Source: Paenibacillus aestuarii
GTDB lineage: Bacteria; Bacillota; Bacilli; Paenibacillales; NBRC-103111
Reading direction: 5' to 3'
DNA: 64,000 nt
NCBI RefSeq assembly: GCF_027789125.1
Contig: NZ_JAQFVF010000020.1
Span: 124,001 to 188,000 of the forward strand
Shown here: piece by piece, positions 62,227 to 64,000 of the stretch
Position numbering within the stretch: the first letter of the stretch is position 1
Layout: each line of letters opens with the position of its first letter
Program-made: the position numbers and the translations under genes
Notes under the pieces: generated by a model
What the model was told of the DNA's origin: nothing
Seen by the model: only the letters and a program-made list of their open reading frames with translations
Database searches by the model: none

Positions 62227-63483
62227 GTGATCAAATACCGCTTACATAATGGTTTAAGAGTCGTCATGGAACAAATCCCAACCTGCCGCTCGGTATCTTT
62301 CGGCATTTGGGTGAAGACCGGCTCACGCAATGAGAAGCTGGATAATAACGGTATTTCTCATTTTATAGAACATATGCTCTTTAAGGGCACAGAACGCCAT
62401 ACGGCGAAAGATATTGCCGAGATTTTTGACGGCATCGGCGGCAATGTGAACGCCTTTACGTCCAAAGAGTACACTTGCTATTACGCCAAAGTGCTGGATG
62501 AGCATTTGCCACTAGCGATGGACGTGCTTGCGGATATGTTTTTCAATTCCACCTTTGATGAAGGCGAAATGGAAAAAGAAAAGAACGTGATCTACGAAGA
62601 AATTTCGATGTATGAAGATACACCGGACGATCTCGTACACGATTTGGTGGCCAAAGCGGCTTATGGCACGCATGCGTTAGGCTACACAATCTTGGGCACG
62701 CAGGACAATTTGTCTAAGATGAAGCCTGATGATTTGCGTAATTATATGAAGCATTTTTACAATACGGAAAATACAGTGCTCAGCATCGCCGGCAATATTG
62801 ACGATAGCGTGAAAGCGCTGATTGAGCAGCATTTCGGCAACTTCGTTCAATCCGGAGCGGAAACGGAATATGACGCACCAGACTTCCTTGGGGACCTCAT
62901 CTTCCACGCGAAGAAAACCGAACAGAATCATATTTGTCTCTCCCTGCCGGGTCTTTCCCTGCAAGAGGATAACTTGTATCCGATGGTTTTGCTCAACAAC
63001 GCAATCGGTGGGGGCATGAGCTCCAGACTGTTCCAGGAAATCCGTGAGAAAAGAGGGTTGGCGTATTCCGTATACTCCTACCACTCCTCGCATATCGACA
63101 GCGGTATGTTCACGATCTATACAGGAACGGCGCCGAAGCAGACAGATGAAGTGTTGAAAGTAACGCTGGAGCTGCTGCATGACATTGCCGTGAAAGGCAT
63201 GACGGATAACGAGCTGAAGAAAGGCAAAGAACAGCTGAAAGGCAGCTTGATCTTAAGTTTGGAAAGTACGGGAAGCCGCATGAATCGTTTAGGTAAAAAT
63301 GAGCTGATGACCGGCAAGCATTACAGCCTGGACGAAATGATTGCGCGCATCGAAAGTGTGCAAATGGAGCATGTACGCGCCTTGACCAAGACGCTCTTCT
63401 CGGCACCATTCGCTTTATCGATGGTCGGCCACTCCGACGACGTATTGAAAGATTTCAGGAGGGATCAGCTTGTCTCTCTATAG
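62227..63483 (+). CDS. mlpA: M16 family zinc peptidase MlpA (YmxG)
   Basis: Mitochondrial-processing-peptidase-like metallopeptidase. The inverted zinc motif HFIEH is at residues 45-49, with the downstream glutamate in IYEEISMYEDTPDD. The second half carries the R/Y pair region GGGMSSRLFQEIREKRGLAYSVYS. 418 residues, one complete M16 pair. Starts with GTG after GAGGAGGAA. In B. subtilis it lies next to ylxY. Physiological substrate unknown. Overlaps dut by 14 bases. Confidence 0.95.
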   Translation: MIKYRLHNGLRVVMEQIPTCRSVSFGIWVKTGSRNEKLDNNGISHFIEHMLFKGTERHTAKDIAEIFDGIGGNVNAFTSKEYTCYYAKVLDEHLPLAMDVLADMFFNSTFDEGEMEKEKNVIYEEISMYEDTPDDLVHDLVAKAAYGTHALGYTILGTQDNLSKMKPDDLRNYMKHFYNTENTVLSIAGNIDDSVKALIEQHFGNFVQSGAETEYDAPDFLGDLIFHAKKTEQNHICLSLPGLSLQEDNLYPMVLLNNAIGGGMSSRLFQEIREKRGLAYSVYSYHSSHIDSGMFTIYTGTAPKQTDEVLKVTLELLHDIAVKGMTDNELKKGKEQLKGSLILSLESTGSRMNRLGKNELMTGKHYSLDEMIARIESVQMEHVRALTKTLFSAPFALSMVGHSDDVLKDFRRDQLVSL

Positions 63484-63925
63484 TTACGACGTACAAATCA
63501 AACGCATGCCCGGCAATGAGGACGTCCTCCTGCCGCAAAAAATGTCCGCCGCCGCCAGCGGCTACGACCTGCATGCTGCCGTCAGCGAACCGGTTGTGCT
63601 GCAGCCGGGCGAGCGCCGGCTTATCCCAACCGGCTTCGCGCTGAGCATGCCGCCAGAGCTGGAGGCGCAGATTCGCCCGCGCAGCGGCTTGGCGTTCAAG
63701 CACGGCATCACCACGCTGAATTCGCCGGGCACCATTGACGCCGACTATCGCGGCGAGGTGAAAGTGCTCCTGATCAATCACGGGCAGGAGCCGTTCACGG
63801 TAGCGCGCAATGAGCGCATTGCGCAGATGGTATTCCAGCTCGTGCCTACGATTCAGCTCAGCGAAGTAACTGAGCTGACGGAGACGGAGCGGGGCACAGG
63901 CGGTTTTGGACATACGGGACGTTAG
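63470..63925 (+). CDS. dut: dUTP diphosphatase
   Basis: Hydrolyses dUTP to dUMP, keeping uracil out of DNA and feeding dTMP synthesis. All five trimeric-dUTPase motifs are seen in 151 residues: AASGYDLHA, RPRSGLAFKHG, NSPGTIDADYRGEV, NERIAQMVFQ and the C-terminal RGTGGFGHTGR. It starts with TTG after AGGAGGGATCAG and overlaps the mlpA stop. A CATACGGGAC/GTCCGTATG hairpin (63911-63933) spans its stop codon. Confidence 0.95.
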   Translation: MSLYSYDVQIKRMPGNEDVLLPQKMSAAASGYDLHAAVSEPVVLQPGERRLIPTGFALSMPPELEAQIRPRSGLAFKHGITTLNSPGTIDADYRGEVKVLLINHGQEPFTVARNERIAQMVFQLVPTIQLSEVTELTETERGTGGFGHTGR

Positions 63926-63948
63926 TCCGTATGGCATTATTTGATAAA

Positions 63949-63999
63949 GAGGGTGTCCCACAAGCCAAAATATTGGCTGTGGGACACCCTCATTTTTTT
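63949..63999 (+). terminator. Very long-stem intrinsic terminator after dut
   Basis: A 19-bp stem from 63949 to 63991 has one bulged A and an AATA loop, and is followed by seven T. The arms contain GGGTGTCCCACA and TGTGGGACACCC. It closes the mlpA-dut unit. Confidence 0.92.
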
Positions 64000-64000
64000 G

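Overview
The window is a 64 kb stretch of chromosome from a motile, probably endospore-forming Gram-positive rod of the order Bacillales, most likely Paenibacillaceae. The evidence is the gene order (topA-trmFO-hslVU-codY, fla/che, rpsB-tsf-pyrH-frr-uppS-cdsA-dxr-rseP-proS-polC, rimP-nusA-infB, rpsO-pnp-ylxY-mlpA), which matches Bacillus subtilis. It also includes CodY, SigD, a Gram-positive PolC, a YlxY-type sporulation-associated deacetylase, moderate G+C and strong AGGAGG ribosome binding sites. Differences from B. subtilis include an archaeal-type ProRS at the proS locus, a short EF-Ts, nrnA in the infB operon, no xerC before hslV, and dut after mlpA. Every supported gene is on the + strand. 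I saw no rRNA, tRNA, CRISPR array or intact insertion sequence, and no gene-free stretch longer than about 300 bases.

Region 1 (1-4680): the 3' end of topA, trmFO, the HslVU protease-chaperone pair and codY, closed by a terminator. Region 2 (4681-36100): one fla/che operon of about 31 kb. It runs through rod (flgB, flgC, fliE), MS ring and switch (fliF, fliG, fliM, fliY), export ATPase and gate (fliH, fliI, fliJ, fliO, fliP, fliQ, fliR, flhB, flhA), hook and its scaffold and length control (flgE, flgD, fliK), number and position control (flhF, flhG), chemotaxis (cheY, cheB, cheA, cheW, cheC, cheD) and sigD. Poorly characterised genes are interspersed: a MotE/YlxF-like protein, a TIGR02530-type protein, a two-helix membrane protein between cheD and sigD, and a four-gene tail after sigD (FapA-like, small His-rich protein, SwrB-like, MltG-N-like). 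A strong terminator follows at 36063-36100. No cheR or chemoreceptor gene is present here.

Region 3 (36100-45065): translation and envelope genes. rpsB and tsf have their own promoter and a terminator-like element between them. Then come pyrH and frr, uppS-cdsA-dxr (undecaprenyl, CDP-diacylglycerol and isoprenoid supply), and rseP and proS. Region 4 (45120-58063): polC, then the rimP-nusA-rnpM-ylxQ-infB-rbfA-nrnA-truB-ribF operon behind a good promoter and a structured leader. Region 5 (58064-64000): rpsO with a structured leader, pnp, ylxY, the M16 peptidase mlpA and dut, ending in a 19-bp-stem terminator.

The most interesting items are the uncharacterised flagellar-operon genes, several structured intercistronic RNAs (around flgE, before hslU, in the rimP and rpsO leaders, between rpsB and tsf), an altered FliG EHPQ motif, and a YlxY with both motif-1 aspartates replaced. 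No wholly new defence or biosynthetic system is evident; this is a core-genome region.
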